DNA of 35,590 nt from Pseudomonas sp. WS 5079 (GCF_012985465.1 NZ_JAAQWN010000018.1:1-35590), one strand, 5' to 3'; positions 16,148 through 25,193 are shown, numbered from the stretch's first letter. A program made the numbers and translations. The notes: generated by a model from the letters alone, not told the origin.

Positions 16148-19100
16148 TCAGCGGAAATCCCGGCTACGCACGCTGATCCCCGCCAACAGCGGCGTCAGGT
16201 CGCTCAAGCGGCCAGCGATCAAATGGCGCACTTCGCCTACCGCTTCCCAGCGCCCATCCACCTTGAGCAGCCGGGAGCCCACCAGCACCTGGCGCTGGCG
16301 CTCGGCCAGGTCGCGCCAGACCACCACGTTGATGTTGCCAAACTCATCTTCCAGGGTCACGAAGGTCACGCCGCTGGCGGTGCCCGGTCGCTGGCGCCCG
16401 GTGACCAGGCCGGCAACGCTGACATTGCGCCCATGCTCCACCGCCTGTAGCTCCTGGGAACTGCGACAGCGCCGTGCGCGCAGTTGATCACGCAGCAGCG
16501 CCAAGGGATGGGGCCCCAGGGTGGTGCCCACGCTGGCATAGTCGGCGTACAGGTCTTCGCCGACGCTGGGGGCCGGCAGTTGCACCGCCTCTTCCTGCGG
16601 GCTCGACACCCCGGCAAACAAGCCCAGCTGTTTTTCCACCCCGGCCACGTCCCAGCGCGCCCGATGCCGGTGCCCGGCCAACTGGCGCAAGGCCCCGGCA
16701 TCTGCCAGCAGTTCCTGGGCCCGGCTGTCCAGTTGGGCGCGTTCACCCAGGTCGGCGATAGTCGCAAACCTAGCGCCCTGGCGAGCTTTTTCGATACGCC
16801 GGCCCTCTTCTTCGCGAAAGCCGCTGATCATGCGCAACCCCATGCGAATCGCCGGTTGCTCGCCGTCGATGGGTTCCAGGCTGCAATCCCAGTCACTGGC
16901 GGTCACGTCCACCGGGCGAATCTGCAAGTGATGGCGGCGTGCGTCCTGCAGGATCTGGTCCGGGCTATAGAAACCCATGGGCCAGCTGTTGATCAGGGCA
17001 CAGGCGAATGCCGCCGGCTCATGGCATTTGAGCCAGCAACTGGCATAGGTCAGCAAGGCGAAGCTGGCCGCGTGGGACTCCGGAAAACCATAGCTGCCAA
17101 AGCCCTTGATCTGCTCGAACACCTGGGCGGCGAAGGCCTCGCTGTAGCCGTTTTTGAGCATGCCGGTGCGCAGCCGCTGGCGATGGGGCTCCAGGCCGCC
17201 ATGGCGCTTCCAGGCCGCCATCGAGCGGCGCAACTGGTCTGCTTCGCCAGGGGTGTAGTGCGCCGCGACAATGGCGATCTGCATCACTTGCTCCTGGAAC
17301 AGCGGGATACCCAGGGTGCGCTTGAGTACCGCCTCCAGCTCGGGCGACGGATAGGTCGTAGGCTCTTCCTTGTTCCGCCGCCGCAGATATGGATGCACCA
17401 TGCCGCCCTGGATCGGCCCGGGGCGCACGATGGCCACCTCGATCACCAGGTCATAGAACGTCTCGGGCCTGAGCCGGGGCAGCATGGACATTTGCGCCCG
17501 GGACTCGATCTGGAACACGCCTATCGTGTCGGCGCGGCTGATCATTGCGTAGGTTGCCGGATCCTCCCCGGGCACTGTCGCCAGCGTCAGGTCGCGATGG
17601 CGATGGCGGCGCAGCAGGTCGAAGCAGCGGCGGATCGCGCTGAGCATACCGAGGGCGAGGATATCCACCTTGAGCAGGCCCACCGCGTCCAGGTCGTCCT
17701 TGTCCCACTGGATGATGGTGCGCTCGGCCATGGCGGCGTTTTCCACCGGCACCAACGTGTCCAGCGGCTGCTCGGAAATCACGAAGCCGCCGGGGTGCTG
17801 GGACAGATGGCGCGGAAAGCCGATCAGTTGTTGGGTCAGGCCCAACACCCGCCGCAACACCGGGCTGTGCGGGTCGAAGCCACCCTCGCGCAAGCGTTCC
17901 AGGGGCGGCGCTTCATCGCTCCAGCGCCCACAGCAATCGGCCAGCGCGTTGACCTGATCCGGTGGCAGGCCCAGGGCCTTGGCCACATCCCGCACTGCGC
18001 CGGCACCGTGGTAGCTGCTGACCACCGCGGTCAAGGCCGCGCGACGCCGGCCATAGCGCTGGAACACGTATTGCAGCACCTCTTCGCGGCGTTCGTGCTC
18101 GAAGTCCACGTCGATGTCCGGTGGCTCGTTGCGTTCGCGGGACAGGAAGCGTTCGAACAGCATGTTCATCCGGCCCGGGTCGATCTCGGTGATGCCCAGG
18201 GCAAAGCACACTGCCGAGTTGGCCGCCGAGCCACGGCCCTGGCAGAGGATCGAACGGCTGCGGGCGAAGCGCACGATGTCGTGCACCGTCAAAAAGTAGC
18301 TTTCGTAGCCCAGTTCGCTGATCAACTGCAGCTCATTATCGATCTGCTCCAGGGTCTTGGCTGGCGCGCCCTCGGGCCAGCGATGGGCGATGCCCTCTTC
18401 GGTCAAGGCACGCAGCCAGGATTGTGGGCTCTGCCCTTGCGGCACCAACTCCCTGGGGTATTGATAGCGCAACTGGCTCAGGTCGAAAGTGCAACGGCTA
18501 GCAATGTGCAGCGACTCCGCGAGCAAGTGCGCCGGGTACAGCGCGCGCAGGGCCTCCAGGCTGCGCAGGTGCCGCTCGCCATTGGGGTGCAGGCGCTGGC
18601 CGGCCTGCGCCACCGGCAGGTGGTGGCGGATGGCGGTCATGGTGTCTTGCAAGGCGCGCCGGCTGCGCACATGCATATGCACATCGCCACAGGCCACGGC
18701 CGGCAGGTGCAGGCTGGCGGCCAGTTGCAGGCGCTGCGCCAGGCGGCGGGCATCGTCCTGGGCGCAATGCAGCTCTACCGCCAGCCATAGCCGCCCGCTG
18801 AAGGTCTCGCACAGCCACTGGCCGTCGGCAGGCGTATCGCCCTCCTCGGCCAGCCACAGCACCAGCAACCCCGGCAGCGGGTCGGCAAAGTCTTCGCGCA
18901 ACAGGCGGTACTGGCCTTTTTCGGCACGCCGCCGGGCCAGGGTGATCAACCGGCACAGGTGCTGATAGCCCTGCAGGTTCTCCACCAGCAGCACCAGTTT
19001 CGGGCCGTTTTCCAGGCGCACCTCACTGCCGACGATCAACCCCAGCCCGACCTCCTTGGCCGCCTGCCAGGCGCGCACGATACCGGCCAGGGTGCATTCG

Positions 19101-19225
19101 TCGGTGATTGCCAAGGCCTGATACCCCTGCTGTTTGGCGCGCTCGAACAACTCGCGGGCACTGGACGCGCCACGCTGGAAGCTGAAGTTGGACAGGCAAT
19201 GCAGTTCGGCGTAGCCCTCCATCAT
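16148..19225 (-). CDS. dnaE2: Error-prone DNA polymerase DnaE2 (ImuC)
   Basis: A 1025-residue C-family polymerase that carries out translesion synthesis in the ImuA-ImuB-DnaE2 mutasome. The N-terminal PHP region (YAELHCLSNFSFQRGAS at about 5-21) is followed by the palm, with PDIDVDF placing catalytic aspartates at 370 and 372, RGSAANSAVCFALGIT (331-346), and a C-terminal OB-fold region (VSVAGLVTGRQRPGT). Its first ATG (19225) overlaps the imuB stop in ATGA, so it is translationally coupled; a second ATG follows at once. The open frame to 19492 antiparallels imuB and is spurious. Expression should be SOS-type, through the lexA2 operator. Confidence 0.96.
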   Translation of the reverse strand: MMEGYAELHCLSNFSFQRGASSARELFERAKQQGYQALAITDECTLAGIVRAWQAAKEVGLGLIVGSEVRLENGPKLVLLVENLQGYQHLCRLITLARRRAEKGQYRLLREDFADPLPGLLVLWLAEEGDTPADGQWLCETFSGRLWLAVELHCAQDDARRLAQRLQLAASLHLPAVACGDVHMHVRSRRALQDTMTAIRHHLPVAQAGQRLHPNGERHLRSLEALRALYPAHLLAESLHIASRCTFDLSQLRYQYPRELVPQGQSPQSWLRALTEEGIAHRWPEGAPAKTLEQIDNELQLISELGYESYFLTVHDIVRFARSRSILCQGRGSAANSAVCFALGITEIDPGRMNMLFERFLSRERNEPPDIDVDFEHERREEVLQYVFQRYGRRRAALTAVVSSYHGAGAVRDVAKALGLPPDQVNALADCCGRWSDEAPPLERLREGGFDPHSPVLRRVLGLTQQLIGFPRHLSQHPGGFVISEQPLDTLVPVENAAMAERTIIQWDKDDLDAVGLLKVDILALGMLSAIRRCFDLLRRHRHRDLTLATVPGEDPATYAMISRADTIGVFQIESRAQMSMLPRLRPETFYDLVIEVAIVRPGPIQGGMVHPYLRRRNKEEPTTYPSPELEAVLKRTLGIPLFQEQVMQIAIVAAHYTPGEADQLRRSMAAWKRHGGLEPHRQRLRTGMLKNGYSEAFAAQVFEQIKGFGSYGFPESHAASFALLTYASCWLKCHEPAAFACALINSWPMGFYSPDQILQDARRHHLQIRPVDVTASDWDCSLEPIDGEQPAIRMGLRMISGFREEEGRRIEKARQGARFATIADLGERAQLDSRAQELLADAGALRQLAGHRHRARWDVAGVEKQLGLFAGVSSPQEEAVQLPAPSVGEDLYADYASVGTTLGPHPLALLRDQLRARRCRSSQELQAVEHGRNVSVAGLVTGRQRPGTASGVTFVTLEDEFGNINVVVWRDLAERQRQVLVGSRLLKVDGRWEAVGEVRHLIAGRLSDLTPLLAGISVRSRDFR

Positions 19226-20637
19226 GCAAACCAGCCTTGCAGCCACAACCCGGCGCTGTCGCCCACGGTGCGATAGGCCCAGCCTTGCTGCCCGGCGCGG
19301 GTGCGCACCAGGTAGTAATCGCGGCGGATATCGGCGCCATCCCACCAACCGGATTCGATACGCTCCGGGCCCAGCAGGATCTGGATGCCCTGCTCGGCCA
19401 GCAAGGTCGGTTCGTTGAGCAGCCAGCCAGGGCGTTGCACCGGGCTCAAGGCTGGGCAGGCGCGGCTGTCGGCGCCCGGCAGCCAGGCACACTCGGGGCG
19501 GTGGTCAGCATTAAAGCGCAGGCCCTGCACCGCCTCATCCCCCAGGCGCGCCCGCAGACGTTCGCGCAATTGCACCCACGGCAGGGTTTGCTGCGGGCGC
19601 TCATCGAACAGGTCCTGGCGCTGTGGCACAAACACCGGCAGGTCCTCGGCCAGCAGGCGCAGGCCACGCACCGGTGCGGCCACTTGCACCTGCTCCAGGC
19701 GGCCACGGGCCAGTTCAAACAGCATCGAGGGTTCGCGCTCGGCACTCAGCAGGCCCACCGTGATCACGCTGTCTGGCGCCTCGGCATGCTCCAGGTGCAG
19801 GGCAAAACGCTGCACGCCACTGTCGCGGCCACAGAGGAACGCGGCGAGGTCGCCAGTCAGGCGCCGCAAGGGAAACAGCAACGCCTGGTGGGACTGCACA
19901 TCGAAATTCAATTCGATGCGCAGGTCAAACCGATCCGGCGGCTGATAAAAATCCAGGCCCAGCGGCCGCAGCCCGGTCAAGGCATCCAGGTGCTTGAGCA
20001 ACCCGGCGTCGAAGCGCCTGGCCAAGGTATGCCGGGGCAACGCCTGGACCTGGGCCAGGGTCCGCAGGCCCATGCGCGACAATGCCGTGGCGGCTTGCGG
20101 GTCGATGCCGACGCGATCGATCGGCATCGGCCCAAGGGCTTGCTGGAGCGCCTCGGCATCGGCTACCGCCAGGCCATCGTAGGCATTGGCCAACACCCGC
20201 GCGGCGGCCGGGTTGGGGGCGGCGACGATACGGTGGCGAAAGCCCAGGTCGCTCAGTTCCTCGCGCAAGCGTGCTTCCAGCAGCGGCCACGGCCCGAACA
20301 GGCCCAGGCTCGATTCGATTTCAAACAGCAAGGCCCGTGGATAGAACACGCTGACCTGGGAACTGAAACGGTAGGCCCAGGCCGCGAGCAGTTGTTGGCA
20401 GCGCTCGATATCCACCGGGTCGTATTCGACGCAGGCAAAGGCCTTGGTCAGGGCATGGGCCGCCGTCAGGGATAGGCCGGGGCGCAGGCCCAAGGCACGC
20501 GCGGCGCCATTGACGGTTTGCAGCACCCGGCGTTGCGGCGGGCCGGCCAACAACGCCAAGGGTTGCTCGGGCTCGGGACGTCGACGCAAGACCCCGTCCA
20601 ACGCCAATTGCGGGAAGACAATACACACCCAGCGCAT
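19222..20637 (-). CDS. imuB: ImuB, Y-family polymerase-like mutasome protein
   Basis: A 471-residue catalytically degenerate Y-family protein. The N-terminus reads MRWVCIVFPQLALDG where active enzymes have a DMD motif, so the metal-binding acids are missing. ImuB instead docks DnaE2 to the sliding clamp; a candidate clamp-binding motif QRQDLFD lies at 339-345. A little-finger-like region and a C-terminal domain (GWWDGADIRRDYYLV) complete it. The ATG at 20637 follows GAGGTTGAT and lies seven bases past the imuA stop. The longer frame to 20928 lies opposite imuA and is spurious. Confidence 0.94.
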   Translation of the reverse strand: MRWVCIVFPQLALDGVLRRRPEPEQPLALLAGPPQRRVLQTVNGAARALGLRPGLSLTAAHALTKAFACVEYDPVDIERCQQLLAAWAYRFSSQVSVFYPRALLFEIESSLGLFGPWPLLEARLREELSDLGFRHRIVAAPNPAAARVLANAYDGLAVADAEALQQALGPMPIDRVGIDPQAATALSRMGLRTLAQVQALPRHTLARRFDAGLLKHLDALTGLRPLGLDFYQPPDRFDLRIELNFDVQSHQALLFPLRRLTGDLAAFLCGRDSGVQRFALHLEHAEAPDSVITVGLLSAEREPSMLFELARGRLEQVQVAAPVRGLRLLAEDLPVFVPQRQDLFDERPQQTLPWVQLRERLRARLGDEAVQGLRFNADHRPECAWLPGADSRACPALSPVQRPGWLLNEPTLLAEQGIQILLGPERIESGWWDGADIRRDYYLVRTRAGQQGWAYRTVGDSAGLWLQGWFA

Positions 20638-20644
20638 ATCAACC

Positions 20645-21256
20645 TCAGTGCCCGCTGGCCAGGGCAATGGGTGCGGGATGGGCCAGGCCACCGCGGCACT
20701 TGAGCACCCGCACCTGGCTCGGCTCGACGGCCAGGCGCAGGGCGGCCGGTGACGGGTTGATCGCCTCGCCCATGGCCCGCCAGGCAAACGCCAGGGTCTG
20801 GCCGGTCTCGGCGGCCACCTGCAAGCGGCGCAAGGCCCGGTCATCGGCCTTGCGTGGCCAGCACAGCACCGCGCCGCAACTGCCGGAGCGCAGGCACTGC
20901 TCGGCCGCCCACAAGGCATCGCGCTCATCGGCCTGGATCACCGAGAGCTGGCGCAGGTCCACCCCGGCGTTCTGCCAGGCGTGGGGGTATGGGGTATACG
21001 GCGGCGCCACCAGCACAATGCGCTCGCCGGCCGCCGACAGCCGCGCCAGGGTCGGCCAGACCAGTTGCAACTCGCCCACGCCCTGCTGGGCCACGAGGAT
21101 TTCACTCAAGGCCGCCGCCGGCCAGCCACCGCTGGGCAACACCGCATCCAGGGCCGCCAGCCCGGTGGGATACACACTGGCCGGCGGCGCGGCCGGCCGC
21201 CCCTTCCACACCCGCCCGCCATTGAACAGCGAGTCCAGTGCAACCACGGCGCCCAT
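20645..21256 (-). CDS. imuA: ImuA, RecA/SulA-like mutasome protein
   Basis: A 203-residue protein of the ImuA (SulA-like) group, which partners ImuB and DnaE2 in damage-induced mutagenesis. It shows a RecA-like core without a full Walker A: YPTGLAALDAVLPSGGWPAAAL, then ERIVLVAPPYTPYPHAW and QVRVLKCRGG near the end. The ATG at 21256 overlaps the lexA2 stop (TGATG), with a GTG three bases earlier as an alternative. It is the second gene of the coupled operon. Confidence 0.93.
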   Translation of the reverse strand: MGAVVALDSLFNGGRVWKGRPAAPPASVYPTGLAALDAVLPSGGWPAAALSEILVAQQGVGELQLVWPTLARLSAAGERIVLVAPPYTPYPHAWQNAGVDLRQLSVIQADERDALWAAEQCLRSGSCGAVLCWPRKADDRALRRLQVAAETGQTLAFAWRAMGEAINPSPAALRLAVEPSQVRVLKCRGGLAHPAPIALASGH

Positions 21257-21873
21257 CACCCTTGCCTCACCAGGCCACAGAACACGCCTTCGATGGCCAG
21301 GTCCTGGTCGGCACGGACCACGATAGGTTGATAGGCCGGGTTGCGCGGCAACAGGCGCACGCTGTGGCCCATCCGCTCGAAGCGCTTGATGGTGACCTCG
21401 CCGTCCAGGCGCGCGACCACGATCTGCCCGTTCAGCGCCTCGGCACTGCGGCGCACGCCCACCAGGTCGCCATCGAGGATGCCGTCTTCGATCATCGAGT
21501 CACCCTGGACCCGCAGCAGATAATCCGGGACCCGGGCAAAGGTCGCCGGGTCCAGCATCAGCCGCGCATGCACTTCGGCGTCGGCGCCGATGGGCAGGCC
21601 GGCGGCCACGCGGCCCAGCACCGGGACCTCCAGCCATTGCGGGCGCGCCGGTTGATTGAGCAGGCGAATACCCCGGGCCTGGTTCGGGTTGACCTCGATA
21701 AACCCGGCCTCGGTCAGCGCCAGCACGTGTTTGCGCGCCACACTGCGCGAAGCAAAACCGAAGGCCTCGGCGATCTCGGCGAGGCTGGGGGACTGACCTT
21801 GCTGCGCGATACGTTCGCGGATGAAGTTCAGGATGGCGGAGCGGCGGGGAGTGAGAGTCGTCATGGAGTACAT
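21256..21873 (-). CDS. lexA2: LexA2 SOS-type repressor
   Basis: A 205-residue LexA. The N-terminal winged helix (about 7-70) reads TPRRSAILNFIRERIAQQG with recognition region FASRSVARKHVLAL. The C-terminal peptidase has the cleavage site Ala91-Gly92 (RVAAGLPIG), nucleophile Ser126 (VQGDSMIEDGILDGD) and Lys163 (EVTIKRFE). RecA-stimulated self-cleavage relieves repression. In pseudomonads this second LexA controls the mutasome operon it heads. The ATG at 21873 is preferred, as AGGAG lies five bases before it; an ATG at 21864 is the alternative. Both lie in the operator. Confidence 0.95.
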   Translation of the reverse strand: MYSMTTLTPRRSAILNFIRERIAQQGQSPSLAEIAEAFGFASRSVARKHVLALTEAGFIEVNPNQARGIRLLNQPARPQWLEVPVLGRVAAGLPIGADAEVHARLMLDPATFARVPDYLLRVQGDSMIEDGILDGDLVGVRRSAEALNGQIVVARLDGEVTIKRFERMGHSVRLLPRNPAYQPIVVRADQDLAIEGVFCGLVRQG

Positions 21874-21882
21874 TTGTACTCC
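21865..21882 (-). promoter_or_regulatory. LexA2 operator over the lexA2 ribosome-binding site and start
   Basis: GGAGTAC-N4-GTACTCC is a perfect 7+7 inverted repeat around ATTT. It fits the GTAC-N4-GTAC/GTGC type of LexA2 box known from P. putida and Xanthomonas. It covers the AGGAG and the first ATG of lexA2. Confidence 0.8.
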
Positions 21883-21952
21883 TGTGGGAAATTTCTGACA
21901 ATAGCCGCCAGTCAGACAAACACCTTGGCGGCTCCGACAAGGATGGGCGGAG

Positions 21953-22921
21953 TCAGGGCTTGCGCTGCAACACCCGATCCATGATGCGGTCGGTCTTCAA
22001 GGCCTCGATCGCCAGTGCCGGGTGTACGCTCTCGCCACGGATATGCGCGTTCATGCCCAGCACATGATGCCACTGGATATGGGGGTGATGGGCAATATGC
22101 AGGGTCTGGCTGACCTCGGCCTCAAGGTGCAACGGCTGCTCGTCGAACACTGCAAAGCTGATCCGCCCTGTGCTACCGATCAACTCGACCCGGTCTTCAC
22201 GCCGGTCCGCCACAAAGTTCCAGCAGCCCATCCCCAGCGCTCCCGAGCTGAAGCTCCAGCAGGCGGTGACCGCATCTTCCGCCGCATAGCGCCCGGCCTG
22301 GCGCGCGGTATATCCCGTGACCTCGACGATATCCCCCGCCAGGTACTGGAACAGGTCGAAACCATGGCTGGCGAGGTCGGCAAAATAACCACCGCCGGCA
22401 ATCGCCGGGTCGGTGCGCCAGTTGCTGGCGTTGGTGTCCGTGGGCGATGGCGGCTTGCACAACGTCCAGCTCAGGTGCCGCAACTCACCGATGCGCCCTT
22501 CTTGCAGCCAGGCACGGACCTGCTGGAAGCGCGGCAGGGAACGGCGGTAATAGGAAACAAACAGATGCAGCCCGGCCCGCTCGAAGGTGCGCTGCATCAA
22601 GGCGCTCTGCTCGGCATTCAGCGACATTGGTTTTTCTACACAGCAATGCTTGCCCGCCGCCGCCACCAACAGGCTGTACTCCAGGTGGCTGTCGGGTGGC
22701 GTGGCGATGTACACCGCATCCACTTCGGGGTCATCGATCAGCGCTTGGGCATCCGTGTAAAAGCGGGCAATCCCGTGGCGTGCCGCATAATCGCGCACCG
22801 CTTCCTCGCGACGCCCCATCACGGCCACCAGGGCCGAGCCTGGCGCTTTGTAGAAAGCGGGTCCACTCTTGAGTTCAGTAACACTGCCACAACCGATCAT
22901 GCCCCAGCGGATGGTGCTCAT
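21953..22921 (-). CDS. Gfo/Idh/MocA family NAD(P)-dependent oxidoreductase
   Basis: A 322-residue dehydrogenase. The Rossmann start MSTIRWGMIGCGSVTELKSG binds the dinucleotide; DAVYIATPPDSHLEY and the EKPMSLN motif (Lys near residue 97) are standard for the family. The C-terminal half carries the substrate domain, including RTDPAIAGGGYFADLASHGFD with a likely catalytic His. Members oxidise sugars, inositols and related polyols. No sugar pathway genes are adjacent and the substrate cannot be named. Divergent from the Nudix gene. Confidence 0.92.
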   Translation of the reverse strand: MSTIRWGMIGCGSVTELKSGPAFYKAPGSALVAVMGRREEAVRDYAARHGIARFYTDAQALIDDPEVDAVYIATPPDSHLEYSLLVAAAGKHCCVEKPMSLNAEQSALMQRTFERAGLHLFVSYYRRSLPRFQQVRAWLQEGRIGELRHLSWTLCKPPSPTDTNASNWRTDPAIAGGGYFADLASHGFDLFQYLAGDIVEVTGYTARQAGRYAAEDAVTACWSFSSGALGMGCWNFVADRREDRVELIGSTGRISFAVFDEQPLHLEAEVSQTLHIAHHPHIQWHHVLGMNAHIRGESVHPALAIEALKTDRIMDRVLQRKP

Positions 22922-23062
22922 CAGACTTTCCTTCAGCGGTATTTTTTCAGTCGGGCAGTATCGGCGTTTTCCTGCGTGGTCTCCAGCCTCCCCCTATAAA
23001 GACCTAGCATGACAATTGCATTACACTTTTATGACAGTCATCCAGCTGCGGGGGCACAGACG

Positions 23063-23425
23063 ATGAAAATACGCGCAACGGTGATTTGCGAACACGAGGG
23101 GCACATTCTGTTCGTGCGCAAGGCCAGGTCGAAATGGGCATTGCCCGGGGGCAAGGTCGAGCGCGATGAGCGCCCGGTCGGCGCGGCCGAGCGGGAGTTG
23201 CAGGAGGAAACCGGGCTGAACGTGGATGGGTTGCTGTATCTACAGGAATTGAAAGCCAGTGACACGCTGCATCACGTGTTTGAAGCCTCGGTGGTGAACA
23301 TCGACCAGGCCCGGCCCTGCAATGAAATCATCGATTGCCAGTGGCATGCCTACAGTGCGTTGGAGCAACTGGACGCCACCGACGCCACCAAGCGCATTGT
23401 GCGCTCGTTTCTGCGTCGGCTCTGA
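23063..23425 (+). CDS. Nudix hydrolase
   Basis: A 120-residue Nudix protein from the ATG at 23063 (MKIRATVICEHEG); an upstream ATG at 23009 would add 18 residues. The Nudix box G-x5-E-x7-REUxEExGU is complete, as GKVERDE then AAERELQEETGL, binding the catalytic metal. The enzymes cleave nucleoside diphosphate derivatives such as NDP-sugars, dinucleotides or damaged nucleotides. The substrate is not predictable here. The gene is single. Confidence 0.9.
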   Translation: MKIRATVICEHEGHILFVRKARSKWALPGGKVERDERPVGAAERELQEETGLNVDGLLYLQELKASDTLHHVFEASVVNIDQARPCNEIIDCQWHAYSALEQLDATDATKRIVRSFLRRL

Positions 23426-23428
23426 CGC

Positions 23429-23677
23429 CTAGCCGAATGCCGCAAACCCACGGCGCCCGGCCTTGAGCTCGGTGCGCAGCTCGCCGATCAGGTTGGAGAT
23501 GGCACGGATGCTATCCAGGCCCTGGGGCGACACGCCGGTCAACAGCAGGTCGACGCGACCGGACTCCGGCTCAAAGACACGGATGGTCAAGAAACCCTGG
23601 GGGTTGACGCTACAGTCGCACGCCAGCGGGACGAAACCGGACGCCATGATGCGGCTCAACTCAACGATCGGAATCAT
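23429..23677 (-). CDS. DUF1652 family protein
   Basis: An 82-residue protein starting at the ATG at 23677 (MIPIVELSRIMASGF). It has the pattern of the pseudomonad-specific DUF1652 family: a conserved FVPLACDCSVNPQGFLTIRV core, a GRVDLLLTGVS strand and C-terminal RAISNLIGELRTEL. Function unknown. It is convergent with the Nudix gene, with only three bases between their ends. Confidence 0.82.
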   Translation of the reverse strand: MIPIVELSRIMASGFVPLACDCSVNPQGFLTIRVFEPESGRVDLLLTGVSPQGLDSIRAISNLIGELRTELKAGRRGFAAFG

Positions 23678-23870
23678 CCTGGGCACCCTTGCTCGCACAT
23701 GACGCGATGGACGTGATCCATGCAGGGTAGATCAGGTTGTGCAACGCGTGTAGGCAATCCTACGAAAGTGTTAGCCACCCCACACTTTTCCCCGAAAGCG
23801 CCGGCGCAATGACGCCAGAAAAACCACGGACACTTATCTGCCAAGCAGGTATGAAGGTCAAATCCCGGGC

Positions 23871-23939
23871 AAAAAAAATCCCAAGTAGCTGATGGAAACT
23901 TGGGATTTAAAAATGCATAAACCGTGGGAGGTGAACGCC
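23871..23939 (-). ncRNA. Candidate small RNA, about 69 nt
   Basis: The minus strand has a sigma70-like promoter (23945-23973), a predicted start near 23939 and an intrinsic terminator: AAATCCCAAG (23908-23899) pairs with CTTGGGATTT (23885-23876), followed by a T-run ending about 23871. The 5' part has a single-stranded-looking TTCACCTCCCACGG, complementary to Shine-Dalgarno sequences. No ORF is present. I do not match it to a named RNA. Alternatively the hairpin only ends the mRNA of the secreted protein gene at 24140. Confidence 0.55.
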
Positions 23940-23944
23940 CGGTC

Positions 23945-23973
23945 ATAATAACCACCGAGACAACCTGTAACAA
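23945..23973 (-). promoter_or_regulatory. Sigma70-like promoter of the candidate sRNA
   Basis: TTGTTA (23973-23968) and TATTAT (23950-23945) are separated by exactly 17 bases on the minus strand. Confidence 0.55.
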
Positions 23974-24139
23974 GTTTATTATTAGCCTTTCGTCGGATTG
24001 AAACAGCGCTAAGTCATTCAATAACCACACATTTTTCATGGTTCGCGATATCTTTAGTGCCACTTTTTGGTGCAACTTCCAAACTTGCCGGGTTAAAACC
24101 CTAATAACCATCAGGTTAATAAACCAGTCTGCAGCGTGT

Positions 24140-24469
24140 CTATCTACGCGCAAGTTTGTAGCGCACGCACTCTTCATAAAAACTCGAACGCACCGCCGTC
24201 GGCTTGAGCCGCGAGGGGCTGTCATAAGTCTGCTCGGTGATGCCCATGGCCATCATGCGCATCCACGACTTGTCGAACTTGTACCGCTGGATCTTCTGCC
24301 GCGCCGCATACAACGAAACGCCAGCCAACTTCAGCTCCTGGGCCCTGGCCGCCGTACCCGCGCCCCAACTGCACATGTACCGATCCCCTTCACGCAGCGC
24401 CTTGCCCTGGGCTGCCGCCGCCCCGCTCGCCAGGGCCAAGGCAATCAGCGTGATTTTTACGTTGCGCAT
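24140..24469 (-). CDS. Small secreted hypothetical protein
   Basis: A 109-residue protein. The ATG at 24469 (MRNVKITLIALALASG) follows AGGTGGATGCCA, which contains a good ribosome-binding site; another ATG lies two codons upstream. The first about 20 residues are a clear signal peptide ending in AAAAQG. The mature part has two cysteines (DRYMCSWGAG and YEECVRYK) that could form a disulphide in the periplasm, and a helical QELKLAGVSLYAARQKI segment. Divergent from the lipoprotein at 24638. Family not recognised. Confidence 0.7.
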   Translation of the reverse strand: MRNVKITLIALALASGAAAAQGKALREGDRYMCSWGAGTAARAQELKLAGVSLYAARQKIQRYKFDKSWMRMMAMGITEQTYDSPSRLKPTAVRSSFYEECVRYKLARR

Positions 24470-24637
24470 TGGCATCCACCTAACCACCTGAAAATAAAAG
24501 TGATTTTGGCGAAACATGCAGCAGATGGGGGCCAGCAAAATGCCTTCTTGGCGATCTCCCCTTCCCGCGCGGGTTGCCGCCCTACCAGCGGCTGACCATA
24601 ATCGCGCCCCCCTACCCCCCTCACGCAAGGAAATGCC

Positions 24638-25183
24638 GTGAAGAAGTTTCTTATGTTGGCCCCACTGGTCTTACTGCTGCTGCAAGGTTGCGGCGTGACC
24701 ATGACGCAATACGAGCCCAATTTCGACAACGTCCAGCGCCTCAAGCAGACGCCAGCGCTGCAACCCATCAGCCAGGCCAAGGTTACTGCCGCCTCGGGCC
24801 AGGGTTCGTTGATGGTCCGGGCCAATCCGATCAGCTCGCCCACCGGCAGTATCCCGGCCCATGTGCAGGCGGCGCTTACCCAGGAACTGTCCCTGGCCGG
24901 CCTGCTGAATCAAAGCGCGCCGCGGCGCCTTGACGTACTGCTGGTGAAGAACGAGCTGACAGCTGGCGTGGGTTCCGGCCACGGCACACTGGCCGCGCGC
25001 TTTACCTTGCTCAAGGATGACGCCGTGGTGTACGACGCCACCAAGGAAGTGACCAGCGTATGGTCCAGTTCATTCTTCGGCCCCATTGCGATTCCGAATG
25101 CGGCGAATGCCTATAACCCGCTGGTGCGTGACTTGCTCAAGGCCTTGTACAGCGATCCGCTGTTCATTCAGGCACTGAAGTAA
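24638..25183 (+). CDS. DUF4823-type lipoprotein
   Basis: A 181-residue lipoprotein. The signal peptide MKKFLMLAPLVLLLLQGCGV has a lipobox LQGC with lipidated Cys at 18. The mature domain (AALTQELSLAGLLNQ, RRLDVLLVKNELTAGVG, AARFTLLKDDAVVYDATKEVTS) resembles the DUF4823 family of pseudomonad envelope lipoproteins. A bidirectional terminator separates it from the convergent lipoprotein gene. Function unknown. Confidence 0.8.
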   Translation: MKKFLMLAPLVLLLLQGCGVTMTQYEPNFDNVQRLKQTPALQPISQAKVTAASGQGSLMVRANPISSPTGSIPAHVQAALTQELSLAGLLNQSAPRRLDVLLVKNELTAGVGSGHGTLAARFTLLKDDAVVYDATKEVTSVWSSSFFGPIAIPNAANAYNPLVRDLLKALYSDPLFIQALK

Positions 25184-25193
25184 AAACCCGGGT

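Larger units (their letters stand above)
23678..24139. other. Long intergenic region
   Basis: Gene-free on both strands except for a candidate small RNA (23871-23939 complement) and its promoter, listed separately. The rest shows no ORF with a ribosome-binding site, but includes several short T-rich and A-rich runs near 24040-24080. Confidence 0.6.

Noticed and set aside
16484..18790. Long plus-strand ORF opposite dnaE2 (768 codons)
   Set aside because: Antisense shadow of a high-GC gene; its translation has no domain, and dnaE2 has full catalytic motifs.
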